A stretch of DNA of 14,988 nt from positions 1 to 14,988 of the forward strand of contig JAJYGE010000171.1 of the NCBI GenBank assembly GCA_021785155.1. Reading direction: 5' to 3'. Shown piece after piece: positions 7,517-14,880 of the stretch. Under the pieces are notes generated by a model. That model saw nothing but the letters and a program-made list of their open reading frames with translations. It made no database searches and had not been told where the DNA came from. The position numbers and the translations under genes were made by a program. The stretch is from Planctomycetota bacterium (GTDB lineage: Bacteria; Planctomycetota; Phycisphaerae; WQYP01). Every line of letters starts with the position of its first letter. Positions within the stretch are counted from its first letter, which is position 1.

Positions 7517-7886
7517 TAAATTGCTTGATCCGGTCGCGTTGCCCCAGAGACGAAAATTGCTTACCAACCACATCAGATATCTGCGCCAATGCCCGACTGG
7601 CCAGCGATTCCTGATTTTCGTATACCACTACCCCGGAGAAGGGCCGCTTGAGTTTCTCAAAGTGGTAGCAGGTGATCGTGGCATTCCGACACTGGTCATT
7701 ATTGGCCACTGCGAATACAAACCAGTCACCCTTAGCCCCGATGATCCGCGAATCCACCGCGTATGTTCCGCCGGGGTCATGGGCTGGATCCGCGTAATCA
7801 AATTCCAGTTTGTCTGCGGGCACAGACTCTCGCATGAGTGCCTGGAACTTTTCCCTGAACAATTGGGAGATTTCGTGGTCGGTCAT
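7491..7886 (-). CDS. Unrecognised 131-residue soluble protein
   Basis: No family recognised. The product is mixed alpha/beta: a helical N-terminus (DHEISQLFREKFQALMRE), then strands including TYAVDSRIIGAKGDWFVFAV and a Cys-containing segment (NDQCRNATITCYHF), and a helical C-terminus (SLASRALAQISDVVGKQF). The frame opens at a TTG (7898), but the ATG at 7886 has GGAG 6 nt upstream and is preferred. It follows the YwgA-like gene after 48 bp and precedes module B by 28 bp, so it probably belongs to the same transcript. There is no membrane segment, zinc-ribbon pair or nuclease motif that I can name. It could be a small regulatory or substrate-binding partner of either neighbour. Confidence 0.7.
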   Translation of the reverse strand: MTDHEISQLFREKFQALMRESVPADKLEFDYADPAHDPGGTYAVDSRIIGAKGDWFVFAVANNDQCRNATITCYHFEKLKRPFSGVVVYENQESLASRALAQISDVVGKQFSSLGQRDRIKQFINTDVLAG

Positions 7887-7934
7887 CGTTAGCTCCAAAT
7901 GGGCCGAGCCGCGGGGGAAATGCGATTTCTCTGA

Positions 7935-8504
7935 TCAGGGTTGGCGACGTCCTTTAACCAGCCCCAGCTTACGCAGATATTCGACAGCCTCAGCAACCTG
8001 TTTTTCTGTAACCTCCCAGCCAAAGCGCGGGGCCAGCGCAGCCAACTCGTCAGACCTAGCAGGGCCGTTTTTCTCACCGAGCATAAAGTAAGCCTTCGCG
8101 GCGATGGACATTTTCATATAGTCAATGTCGCCGGACTGCTTAAGTTTTTTAACTGCATCCTGAAGATTCTCCCAGAATTCCGCGTGCGATTCGCTTTTTT
8201 TCTCCGCCACGCGACGACCAGCGTCCGTAAAAGTAAAGTCGTACCGCGTTGCTTCAAATCCGAAAGAGCCTTGCATGCCCGTCTGCACCGTATTGCGGTC
8301 CAGGAAGCCAAGCGCGTGCAACTGCCCCGTCGCGTCTGCAACATCGGCGGAATAGGGACCATAAAAATGAGGTCCATAACCAAGGTTATCCAGTTCACCG
8401 GTCATGATGCCCAGAAAATAGACCGTCTTCTGCAACTTGGTTTTACCGTGAATTTCTCCCCCGATGGCAAGCAGTGTCAGTTGGACAAAATCATACGCGT
8501 TCAT
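7935..8504 (-). CDS. YwgA-like protein
   Basis: A 189-residue protein resembling Bacillus subtilis YwgA and, more distantly, SocA/Panacea-type proteins. The diagnostic part is HGKTKLQKTVYFLG (about residues 19-32) followed by FYGPYSADV (47-55), i.e. the KLQK-x-VY...GPYS pattern. A winged-helix-like C-terminus (VAEAVEYLRKLGLVKG) follows. Its ATG overlaps the stop of the HD-domain gene in ATGA, with GGAG upstream. In B. subtilis ywgA lies beside ywfO, an HD-domain hydrolase gene, so this pair keeps a known partnership. By analogy it may regulate or bind the HD enzyme. Panacea-type domains act as antitoxins in some systems, so an inhibitor role is a reasonable alternative. Confidence 0.75.
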   Translation of the reverse strand: MNAYDFVQLTLLAIGGEIHGKTKLQKTVYFLGIMTGELDNLGYGPHFYGPYSADVADATGQLHALGFLDRNTVQTGMQGSFGFEATRYDFTFTDAGRRVAEKKSESHAEFWENLQDAVKKLKQSGDIDYMKMSIAAKAYFMLGEKNGPARSDELAALAPRFGWEVTEKQVAEAVEYLRKLGLVKGRRQP

Positions 8505-9889
8505 GGCATGGCTCCTTTTTTCATCTTGTCAGTTTCAACGAGATCATTAATTGTTGAGAATATCTCGTCGCGAATTTCCTTGACCACCTGCTTCCGCTCG
8601 GTCGATGAGTCCCACAGCACCGGCGCGTATACCTCGCAATAGGCCTCACCCATTTTTTCGTTCATCGAGCCAAACAAGTTTGACTTCTGATCGAAAAGTA
8701 CCGGGGCACCTATTCCGGCAATCATCATACCGGATTCGTCGTTCCTCGATGATTCCCTGACAGATTTTATAGTGAACGCGTGCAGAATCAAAGCGTCATC
8801 GCCGAACTTACCGTTAAATCTTTTTCGCCCTTTCACGATCTTCGCCACCGCGGATTCGACTTTGCCCCTCAACTTCACCGCGCCAGGTTCGGACAGGCGT
8901 TTGATATTTTCCCGGGCGTTTTCACCGAACTCCGATATTTGCGCTTGAAAAATGCGCTTATGCAGCAGCCGCGACCGCAGGGCTTCGAGCATCTTACCGC
9001 AAGCTGTCGTCGGAGCCTTCAGGCAGAACTCCACCATGAATCGCGCGTCATCCCATTGGAGATAATTTGCCACGAAGTCTTCGCTACCATCGAATTTGAA
9101 CAACCGCCGCAACTCGGGAACCCGGTCTTCCTCAAAACCGAGTTTAATAGCCCGGACGATCATCTGATCCGTAATGAGGCGCACCCGATGCCGGTACACA
9201 TTGGTGGTCATGTAATACTTGGCCATGACGTATTGTTCGAGCGCATGAACTCCGTCGGCGTTAATCATGAGCTGCCGCTCATCCTTCGGCCCGTATAAAA
9301 GCAGTGATCGGTGCAATTGGTGGATATCGAAAACACCGTACTGGACACCGCAGAATCGGCTATCCCGCAGCAAGTAATCCTGCTTATCCGCGTCCAACGG
9401 CCCGGAAATGATCGATTTCAAGGCCGGCTCGCCGTACCCGTCGCTGAGCAACTTCACTATCTTCTGCGGACTGTCGTCACCGATGAGCCGTTTAATTTCC
9501 GAATTCCCACAGATGATCCTGGCGGTCACAAGCTCGTGTATCTTCTCCTTTTTCTTGGCGGCAGAGATTGCGGTCTTGTCGGCGTACAGTTCCAGCGCGG
9601 CCTCTGAAACATGGCTGAAGGGGCCATGGCCAACGTCATGCAGTAACGCGGCAAGACGCAGGGTCCGGATATCCTCTTCACTGATGTCTAATTGCTTAGC
9701 CATCAGACCGGCCACATGCATAACGCCGAGAGAGTGGTCAAATCGTGTGTGCAACGCTCCAGGGTAGACCAGATTGGCCATAGCCAGTTGTCGAATACCA
9801 CGTAGGCGCTGCAACGGCGGCGTGTCGAGGAGTTTCCTTTCCTCGTCGGTTAAATGGATAAAATTATGAACGGGATCGCGTAAATCCAA
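8501..9889 (-). CDS. HD-domain phosphohydrolase, YwfO/dGTPase-like
   Basis: A 462-residue metal-dependent phosphohydrolase of the COG1078 type (relatives include YwfO and, more distantly, SAMHD1 and dGTPases). Motifs: N-terminal MDLRDPVHNFI, R49/H52 in TRFDHSLGVMH, the H84-D85 pair in LLHDVGHGPFSH, and a DADKQDYLLRD segment (about 166-176) supplying the last metal Asp and the DYLLRD signature. Characterised relatives hydrolyse dNTPs to deoxynucleosides and triphosphate; related enzymes limit phage growth by depleting dNTPs. Substrate here is not shown. The start appears to be TTG with AAGGGG about 8 nt upstream; no ATG fits the family N-terminus better. It lies 50 bp after the methyltransferase stop and overlaps the YwgA-like gene by 4 bp. 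Confidence 0.9.
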   Translation of the reverse strand: MDLRDPVHNFIHLTDEERKLLDTPPLQRLRGIRQLAMANLVYPGALHTRFDHSLGVMHVAGLMAKQLDISEEDIRTLRLAALLHDVGHGPFSHVSEAALELYADKTAISAAKKKEKIHELVTARIICGNSEIKRLIGDDSPQKIVKLLSDGYGEPALKSIISGPLDADKQDYLLRDSRFCGVQYGVFDIHQLHRSLLLYGPKDERQLMINADGVHALEQYVMAKYYMTTNVYRHRVRLITDQMIVRAIKLGFEEDRVPELRRLFKFDGSEDFVANYLQWDDARFMVEFCLKAPTTACGKMLEALRSRLLHKRIFQAQISEFGENARENIKRLSEPGAVKLRGKVESAVAKIVKGRKRFNGKFGDDALILHAFTIKSVRESSRNDESGMMIAGIGAPVLFDQKSNLFGSMNEKMGEAYCEVYAPVLWDSSTERKQVVKEIRDEIFSTINDLVETDKMKKGAMP

Positions 9890-9939
9890 CTGTTTACCCC
9901 TTCTTGGCCGGAGATTCCCGACCGGCTTTCCTTACTGGC

Positions 9940-12900
9940 CTACTCCAGCCTCTCCACCTTCATGACTTCATTACCCCGTGGGTCGATCACTTTTACCGCA
10001 GCGCGTTTGTGTTTCCCGGCTGGAAACGGCAGGCTTACGGTGCCGGAGAAGGCTTCAAAGCGGGCGGCGTCGATTACGCCGTTTTTGCCGTTCAGCGCCC
10101 GGGCGAGCTTTTCCCAGGCGTCGCGATCCGGGAAAAACGCCTGCGTGATGCAGAATGTCCGGCCATCATAATCACCATCTAAAAACCAGGCGGCCACTTT
10201 GTCGGCACCGGACGAGGTGATGGAATTATCAACCGGATTGTATATGTCCACGCCTTCCATACACACCGTGTATTGGCCGTTGCCATCCGGGCCGGTGACC
10301 CTGATTCGCGGCAGACCGAACACGGTAAATAATTGGCCGCCGGGCTGGTTTTTCAGCAGGCCATCCATACCGGGATTGATATCCGGGCGGATATGGGCAA
10401 TGTGAATTTTTAACTTCGGGTGCGGATTTTCATCAATAATAGCCTGGGCCTCGGCACTGAAACTGAAACCAGCGATAACCAAGTCGTCATAGCGCCGGCT
10501 GGCGGGCTTAATAACTTCCTCCACCATTTTTGCGGTCACCGGGCCATATTGTGGGCCAAAGACCACGCCGACGGTCGCCGCGGTGGCCACCTGCTCCCCA
10601 ACTCCACTATTTGCCTGATCCGCCGCCGCCTGCCACGCCCCTTCGGCATGAATGCTATCGCTGGCACCGGAGTCAAACAACGGCTCGAGCCGCGTAAAAG
10701 TCATCTGCTTGTTATTGGGGAAGCGCACGCCATCGGCCTTTAACAGCGCCAGCATTTTGTGCAGATAGGCGGTGGCATTCTGCACCTCCAGATCAGGCCG
10801 CGGCTCCACCATCCTTGCGCCCCAGGTCGGCCCCGCTGATTCCGGCGCGTCACCAAAACCCGGCTCCGGCTCTGCCAGCGCGGCAGCATCGCCCAGTGTC
10901 ATTTCCGGCGGCTGCACCGCTTCCACGGTAAACGGCCCGGAAACGCGCACCACGTTTCGCACCACCTCCGGCTGATCCACCAGTTCTTCCTGCCCGGCGC
11001 TGGCCTGAATGCATGCATTAACCTCATCCATTTTCGCCCGCCAAGCGTTGCGATATGCCGTTACCGCCTGCTGCAAATCTGTTGGCCAGTCCGGATCCGT
11101 ATCAAATGGCACCTCCCAGTGGTACCAGGTGGAAACATCCAGATCGACGGTGGCGCGTTTTTTCGCCGCCTCCGAGCGGTCACGGTTATTGGGCGGCAAT
11201 ATCAACCGGCGGCGGTCACCATCGGTAATGGATTTTTTGCCGTCACGCTGCTGCTTGACCAGCAACTTGTGCTCCAGCTTTTGCCGCAGCGCAGCGGACA
11301 CCTTGGCCAAGGCGGAATTACAAAGGCCAAGTTTCGCATCCAGAATCGGCTCATGTTTGGCGAAAATCGGGTCAAGGGCGGTATTCTGGGCGATGCTTTT
11401 TAGCGTAATGTGCGGAACGGTTTTATAAATAAATCCGTCTGCGGTACCTGTGGCGGGGTCTTTGAATTTATAGAAATCATATTTGGCGGTCAACAAACGC
11501 TGGCGGGCGATGGCGATGGCCACGCGGCTGGTGTCCATGGTAATCCAGCGGCGGCCCCACTGCTCGGCGACATAAGCGGTAGTACCGCTGCCACAGGTGG
11601 GATCCAAAACCAGATCGCCGGGATCGGTGGTCATGAGGAGGCAACGCTCAATTGCCCTATTTGTGGTCTGGACGGCGTAGAGCATGTCGACTTCGCCGCG
11701 CGTATCTGTCCAAACAGATGCCATTCCCGCAAGAGGAAAGTCGTTAAAATAGCGTTTGTATATCCGCAACCCCGGACGAGCGACCAACCTCTCGGACCTC
11801 CAAAGCCGCTGCATTCCAGGCACCGACGCCTTCCAGTGCCTGTTCATCCCGCAATCGAGCCGGATTGCGCCGCCGACGATGATTTGCCTCTCCTCCGGGG
11901 CACCAGCACCCGTCGAAACAACACCGCCTGTGGCGAAACACCTCCCCGATGCGCCCGCGATAAACTCTCTGGCCTCCCCGTTCGGCAATTCCAGAAGCTT
12001 GAACTCCAACGCGCCGGATTCGCCTGGATTCCGCTGCCAGTAAAGCCTTCTCGCCCGTAGCGAGCCACGTGAACGGGCGTACCATAGCAGGTAGTCGCAG
12101 GTGGATGGCAGCAGATCGCTCGATTGGCCCGTGGTCTTGGCAAAGGTTATGAGAGAGCAGAAATTCTCCGCTCCGAAAACCTCATCCATAATCTCCCGCA
12201 CATGGTGGAGATTTTCATCGCTGATCTGCACGAAAATACTGCCGGTGTCGGCCAACAACTCCCTGGCCACAATCATGCGGTCACGCAGATAAGTCAGATA
12301 CGAATGTACTCCCAAATGCCAGGTGTCGCGATACGCTTTGACCATCTCCGGTTCACGGGTTAAATCCTGATCTTTATCCTTTACATCCCGCCGGCCAACT
12401 TCGGGCTGGAAATTGCTGGCGAATTTAATGCCATAAGGCGGGTCCATGTAAATCATCTGCACTTTGCCGGCCAAATCTTCACGCCGGGCCAGTGAACTCA
12501 TCACCTGTAATGAATCGCCCAGAATCATCCGGTTGGCCCAATCCACATCGTGTTTATAAAACTGAACCGCTTCGCGGTATTCCATTTCCGGATCGGCAAA
12601 AAGGGATTTTTCAATATCCTGCCGGGCCGCAACTTTCAAAATCGCCTGCGTGCTGATGCGATCATGAATGTGCAGGGCCACGGGATCGACGGAAAATCCG
12701 GCCATTTCACGTTTGGCGGTCCATTCCAACCATGGTGATTGGGCATTTTTTATCGCGCCGGCAAGCTGCCGGGCTTCATCCTCTGTAAGCGGGCGCTGCT
12801 GCGCGGTTTGCAGCAATTCTGGAAGTTGATCTGATTCGCCGGTAGTATCAAAACGCAAAACCGGTGGCAAATGCGGGTTGTACGCATATTGCGCCTTGGG

Positions 12901-13035
12901 GATCGCGGGAACGACGCCCTCCGCGGCGATCTTGGCGGGTGGATTGTTTTTACGCTTCGCCGCGTGGCGATAATCTGACATAGCCGTTTGCGCGGTTCCG
13001 GCAGTCTGCGTTTTGGAAGCGGCACGTTTGGGCAT
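9940..13035 (-). CDS. Beta-class DNA adenine methyltransferase, long type III-like Mod subunit
   Basis: Predicted 1031-residue site-specific N6-adenine methyltransferase that protects host DNA from the restriction subunit at 42-3179. Motif IV DPPY is at about 198-201 (VQMIYMDPPYGIKF) and motif I with the SAM-binding loop (LVLDPTCGSGTTAYVAE) at about 476-492; DPPY before the SAM loop is the beta-class order. The roughly 270 residues between include the likely target-recognition region (about 300-440). The C-terminal half, about 520-1031, is unusually long compared with classical Mod proteins of about 650 residues; it contains a VRVSGPFTVEAV block and an Ala/Pro-rich linker. The frame is open to 13062, but ATG 13035 has GGGAG 8 nt upstream. 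The N-terminus is basic and low-complexity. First gene of the minus-strand run. Confidence 0.93.
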   Translation of the reverse strand: MPKRAASKTQTAGTAQTAMSDYRHAAKRKNNPPAKIAAEGVVPAIPKAQYAYNPHLPPVLRFDTTGESDQLPELLQTAQQRPLTEDEARQLAGAIKNAQSPWLEWTAKREMAGFSVDPVALHIHDRISTQAILKVAARQDIEKSLFADPEMEYREAVQFYKHDVDWANRMILGDSLQVMSSLARREDLAGKVQMIYMDPPYGIKFASNFQPEVGRRDVKDKDQDLTREPEMVKAYRDTWHLGVHSYLTYLRDRMIVARELLADTGSIFVQISDENLHHVREIMDEVFGAENFCSLITFAKTTGQSSDLLPSTCDYLLWYARSRGSLRARRLYWQRNPGESGALEFKLLELPNGEAREFIAGASGRCFATGGVVSTGAGAPEERQIIVGGAIRLDCGMNRHWKASVPGMQRLWRSERLVARPGLRIYKRYFNDFPLAGMASVWTDTRGEVDMLYAVQTTNRAIERCLLMTTDPGDLVLDPTCGSGTTAYVAEQWGRRWITMDTSRVAIAIARQRLLTAKYDFYKFKDPATGTADGFIYKTVPHITLKSIAQNTALDPIFAKHEPILDAKLGLCNSALAKVSAALRQKLEHKLLVKQQRDGKKSITDGDRRRLILPPNNRDRSEAAKKRATVDLDVSTWYHWEVPFDTDPDWPTDLQQAVTAYRNAWRAKMDEVNACIQASAGQEELVDQPEVVRNVVRVSGPFTVEAVQPPEMTLGDAAALAEPEPGFGDAPESAGPTWGARMVEPRPDLEVQNATAYLHKMLALLKADGVRFPNNKQMTFTRLEPLFDSGASDSIHAEGAWQAAADQANSGVGEQVATAATVGVVFGPQYGPVTAKMVEEVIKPASRRYDDLVIAGFSFSAEAQAIIDENPHPKLKIHIAHIRPDINPGMDGLLKNQPGGQLFTVFGLPRIRVTGPDGNGQYTVCMEGVDIYNPVDNSITSSGADKVAAWFLDGDYDGRTFCITQAFFPDRDAWEKLARALNGKNGVIDAARFEAFSGTVSLPFPAGKHKRAAVKVIDPRGNEVMKVERLE

Positions 13036-13163
13036 TGAATAACTCCCGATCATCTCGAACATAGCGGATTGTAAGGCAAGAGTGGCACCACTGGCCAGCG
13101 TCCAAATTGCATTGCGCCGGCAGACGCTATTGAATTAGACGGACTTCATGTTAGGATATTTGC
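13036..13163. promoter_or_regulatory. Divergent intergenic region with candidate promoters
   Basis: This 128-bp gap separates the minus-strand methyltransferase from the plus-strand membrane-protein gene and must hold at least one promoter. On the minus strand TACAAT (13068-13073) with TGGCCA (13092-13097) 18 bp away is a plausible -10/-35 pair. An imperfect inverted repeat TGGCACCACTGGCCA (13083-13097) overlaps it. On the plus strand only weak hexamers are visible (TTGCAT, 17 bp, TTGAAT around 13107-13135). Confidence 0.35.
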
Positions 13164-13676
13164 ATGCGACATGATGACAAGGAAGCTTCGGTCGGCGGCG
13201 CGGTATCCCCTGAAATTTCGGACCAGCGGTTGGCTGTGGTGAGTAATGACCGGTTCAAGGCCTACGAAGAGCACCGTAGCCAGCTTGAAACAGCGCGGCA
13301 GAGCTCGGCAGCCCTCTTCGACAAATATGTATTGGCGGGAGCAGGCGGAGCCTTGGTTCTTTCAATCAGCATTCTCGGTAGACTTGGACCGAAACCCGCC
13401 TGCGTACTTGTCCTGCTTTCTTCGTGGTGCTGCTTGGCCTGCTCCGCAGGCTGCGTTCTGCTAAACTTTCATCTTACGTATTCGGCAAACAAGAAGGCAA
13501 TTGAAACCGCCGACCAGAATATCCGGGATAATCCGGAGGAATACCGCCTCAAATATTCGGAAGACAAGAGCGTGCTCCGCCGGGAGGCCCAAATCGAGTG
13601 TCTGAATGTTGTTGCCCTGGTGACACTGGCCATTGGCGTGCTCTTGCTGCTGGCGTTCGCATGGATTAATCTGTAA
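13164..13676 (+). CDS. Three-helix membrane protein, function unknown
   Basis: A 170-residue protein with probable membrane helices at about 56-72, 79-101 and 147-168. A soluble amphipathic N-terminus (FKAYEEHRSQLETARQSSAA) leads to LFDKYVLAGAGGALVLSISI, and a charged loop of about 45 residues joins helices two and three. The pattern Y-x-x-HR, then FDK and a small-residue first helix, is one I associate with a common but uncharacterised membrane family, somewhat like SLATT-type effectors though I cannot assign it. ATG at 13164 has AGGA 8 nt upstream. It is divergent from the methyltransferase and followed directly by two small Pro/Ala-rich protein genes. Role as a pore-forming or membrane effector is speculative. 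Confidence 0.75.
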   Translation: MRHDDKEASVGGAVSPEISDQRLAVVSNDRFKAYEEHRSQLETARQSSAALFDKYVLAGAGGALVLSISILGRLGPKPACVLVLLSSWCCLACSAGCVLLNFHLTYSANKKAIETADQNIRDNPEEYRLKYSEDKSVLRREAQIECLNVVALVTLAIGVLLLLAFAWINL

Positions 13677-13699
13677 TGGTGGTTCCTATGGAGACAAAC

Positions 13700-13909
13700 A
13701 TGACAGAACAAGATCAGCCAATAAAATACGCGGAGGAAGGCACCTTCAACTACTCCGCCAGCACGATGCGCCCACGAGTCGCCCACGACGAAAGGTCCGC
13801 GACGCCCCCGAAACCGAGGGTTGCGCTGCCAAAGCCGATGGTGCAACCGCCCGCGACAGCCGCCCCGAGTAGTACGAACTCCACGGGATCTCGCAGCGGC
13901 GTAAATTGA
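13700..13909 (+). CDS. Small Pro/Ala-rich protein 1
   Basis: A 69-residue hydrophilic, probably disordered protein. The N-terminus is acidic (MTEQDQPIKYAEEGTFNYSA) and the C-terminal two thirds are rich in Pro, Ala, Ser and basic residues (RPRVAHDERSATPPKPRVAL). The frame is open from 13676, overlapping the stop of the membrane protein gene, but ATG 13700 has GGAG 6 nt upstream. It is related to the next gene: RPRVA followed by SATPPKPR here matches RPRIA and SASPAKPR there. It is probably co-transcribed with the membrane protein and may act with it. No function can be named. Confidence 0.55.
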   Translation: MTEQDQPIKYAEEGTFNYSASTMRPRVAHDERSATPPKPRVALPKPMVQPPATAAPSSTNSTGSRSGVN

Positions 13910-13945
13910 CCTTGACGGCCGGCGAAATATTTCTTGGAGAAAACC

Positions 13946-14149
13946 ATGGCAGACGCTGGAAAACCGAAAGCACCGGAAAAACGCGCTAATCTCTCCGCGA
14001 TCCCCGCTCGCCCACGCATTGCGATCACAGAATCGGCGTCGCCGGCGAAGCCCAGGATGCCGTCGCCTCCCAGTCAAACGGCCAAGGCCGTAGCCACATC
14101 CATAACCGCCGGTGCCGCGAAATCCGGCCCGGCAACGAAAAAACACTAG
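13946..14149 (+). CDS. Small Pro/Ala-rich protein 2
   Basis: A 67-residue basic, low-complexity protein, rich in Ala, Pro, Lys and Ser (MADAGKPKAPEKRANLSAIP at the start, ending in KSGPATKKH). ATG 13946 has TTGGAG 7 nt upstream. Similarity to the preceding small protein in the RPR(V/I)A ... SA(T/S)P(P/A)KPR block suggests a local duplication that kept both ribosome binding sites. Long antisense frames cross this region but lack good starts. Probably disordered; possible partner of the membrane protein. Could alternatively be a decaying copy. Confidence 0.5.
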   Translation: MADAGKPKAPEKRANLSAIPARPRIAITESASPAKPRMPSPPSQTAKAVATSITAGAAKSGPATKKH

Positions 14150-14422
14150 CCTGGTCCCCCGTCGCACCTTCATGCCGTTGCCCCGTTGTGGTGAATCCGT
14201 CCATCGCCGCCCTCCGCCTACGTCCGCTAACACGTGGTTCAAATATTTCCGTAGTGCCGTGAACCCGGTGCCCTCGGTTATCTCTGCGGCCAATCGTCGT
14301 GAAATCTCTGCCAGTCCGCAAAAGAAGTTTATCCCGTGCGCGCCGGGATGGATCACCCTGCCCCGTCGTTTCGTAGTTTATCCCGATATCCACCGCTACT
14401 AATCTTTATCTCTCCATTGCAT

Positions 14423-14440
14423 TCTAACTTCCAACTCCTG
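14423..14440. repeat. Heptamer microrepeat tract (TCTAACT-like)
   Basis: TCTAACT-TCCAACT-CCTG reads as two heptamer units and a partial third. The same unit recurs at 14853-14873. Short and degenerate. Confidence 0.3.
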
Positions 14441-14627
14441 CGTACTCGCCCAATCCATTATCCCCTCCCGGCAACGTCTATAGCTTTGTATTGAACTGTT
14501 CAGACCAGCCTGAGCATCGTTCTTTGACAAGTAAATAGCTCCCGCGTCAATGGCTCCGTCTCAGCCATGAGGATCGCTTATCTACCCAGTGAAAAAGCGA
14601 CGCCCGCGCCCACACCGCGCGCTCCCT

Positions 14628-14654
14628 GTTGTTCGTTGTTCGTTGCTCGTTGCC
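14628..14654. repeat. Heptamer tandem repeat (GTTGTTC)
   Basis: Units GTTGTTC, GTTGTTC, GTTGCTC and a partial GTTGCC follow without gaps. Pattern resembles the short tandem heptanucleotide repeats known between genes in filamentous cyanobacteria and seen elsewhere. Confidence 0.6.
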
Positions 14655-14701
14655 GGTATGTGCTCTACTGCTCAACTCTCACCTACTCACTTGCTCTGCG
14701 G

Positions 14702-14809
14702 CCGCCGCCCCCCTGGGGGACCAAAAACATCTTGAGCATCTAGAGCAACTTGAACCAAACCCGCTCAAATCAACGTTCCCATCCACATGCTCAACTTGAG
14801 CACCTTGCC
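14702..14809. repeat. Roughly 108-bp intergenic repeat, copy 1
   Basis: It aligns with 14881-14988 with few gaps. Landmarks in order: C-run/T/G-run palindrome (14708-14719); nonamers CTTGAGCAT, CTAGAGCAA and CTTGAACCA (14731-14757); the shared block CCGCTCAAATCAACGTTCCC (14761-14780); and the inverted repeat TGCTC-AACTT-GAGCA (14788-14802). Two further nonamers (CTTGAGCAT, CTTGAGCAC) lie just outside at 14816-14833. Confidence 0.8.
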
Positions 14810-14852
14810 CCCGAACTTGAGCATCTTGAGCACCTTGAAATTCGCAAAGTCT

Positions 14853-14873
14853 TCTAACTCCTAACTTCTCAAC
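14853..14873. repeat. Heptamer microrepeat tract (CTAACTC/CTAACTT)
   Basis: TCTAACTCCTAACTTCTCAAC contains two exact-phase heptamers and a degenerate third, placed between the two long repeat copies. Confidence 0.4.
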
Positions 14874-14880
14874 ACTAAAT

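Larger units (their letters stand above)
14150..14701. other. Intergenic stretch without a confident gene
   Basis: About 550 bp with no gene I can support. Open frames exist on both strands up to 14402 (for example GTG 14112 or ATG 14172 to 14402 on plus, and 14393 downward on minus), but none has a convincing ribosome binding site or recognisable product. It contains two predicted stem-loops: ATGGCT/AGCCAT at 14550-14568 and TCGCTT/AAGCGA at 14574-14600. It also contains heptamer tracts. No tRNA or clear terminator was seen. Confidence 0.4.

Noticed and set aside
7941..8642. Plus-strand frame of over 230 codons opposite the YwgA-like gene
   Set aside because: Antisense of two recognisable overlapping genes; composition typical of a shadow frame.
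42..13035. BREX or DISARM system
   Set aside because: A methyltransferase and helicase are present, but no PglZ, BrxL, BrxC-like ATPase or phospholipase-D-type component is encoded.
13469..14356. Long minus-strand frame opposite the small Pro/Ala-rich genes
   Set aside because: It runs through the end of the membrane protein gene, gives Arg/Gly-rich sequence and lacks a ribosome binding site; the plus-strand genes have good starts and are related to each other.
14112..14402. Plus-strand frame downstream of the second small gene
   Set aside because: GTG start without a ribosome binding site, overlap with the small gene, no recognisable product; left as unsupported.
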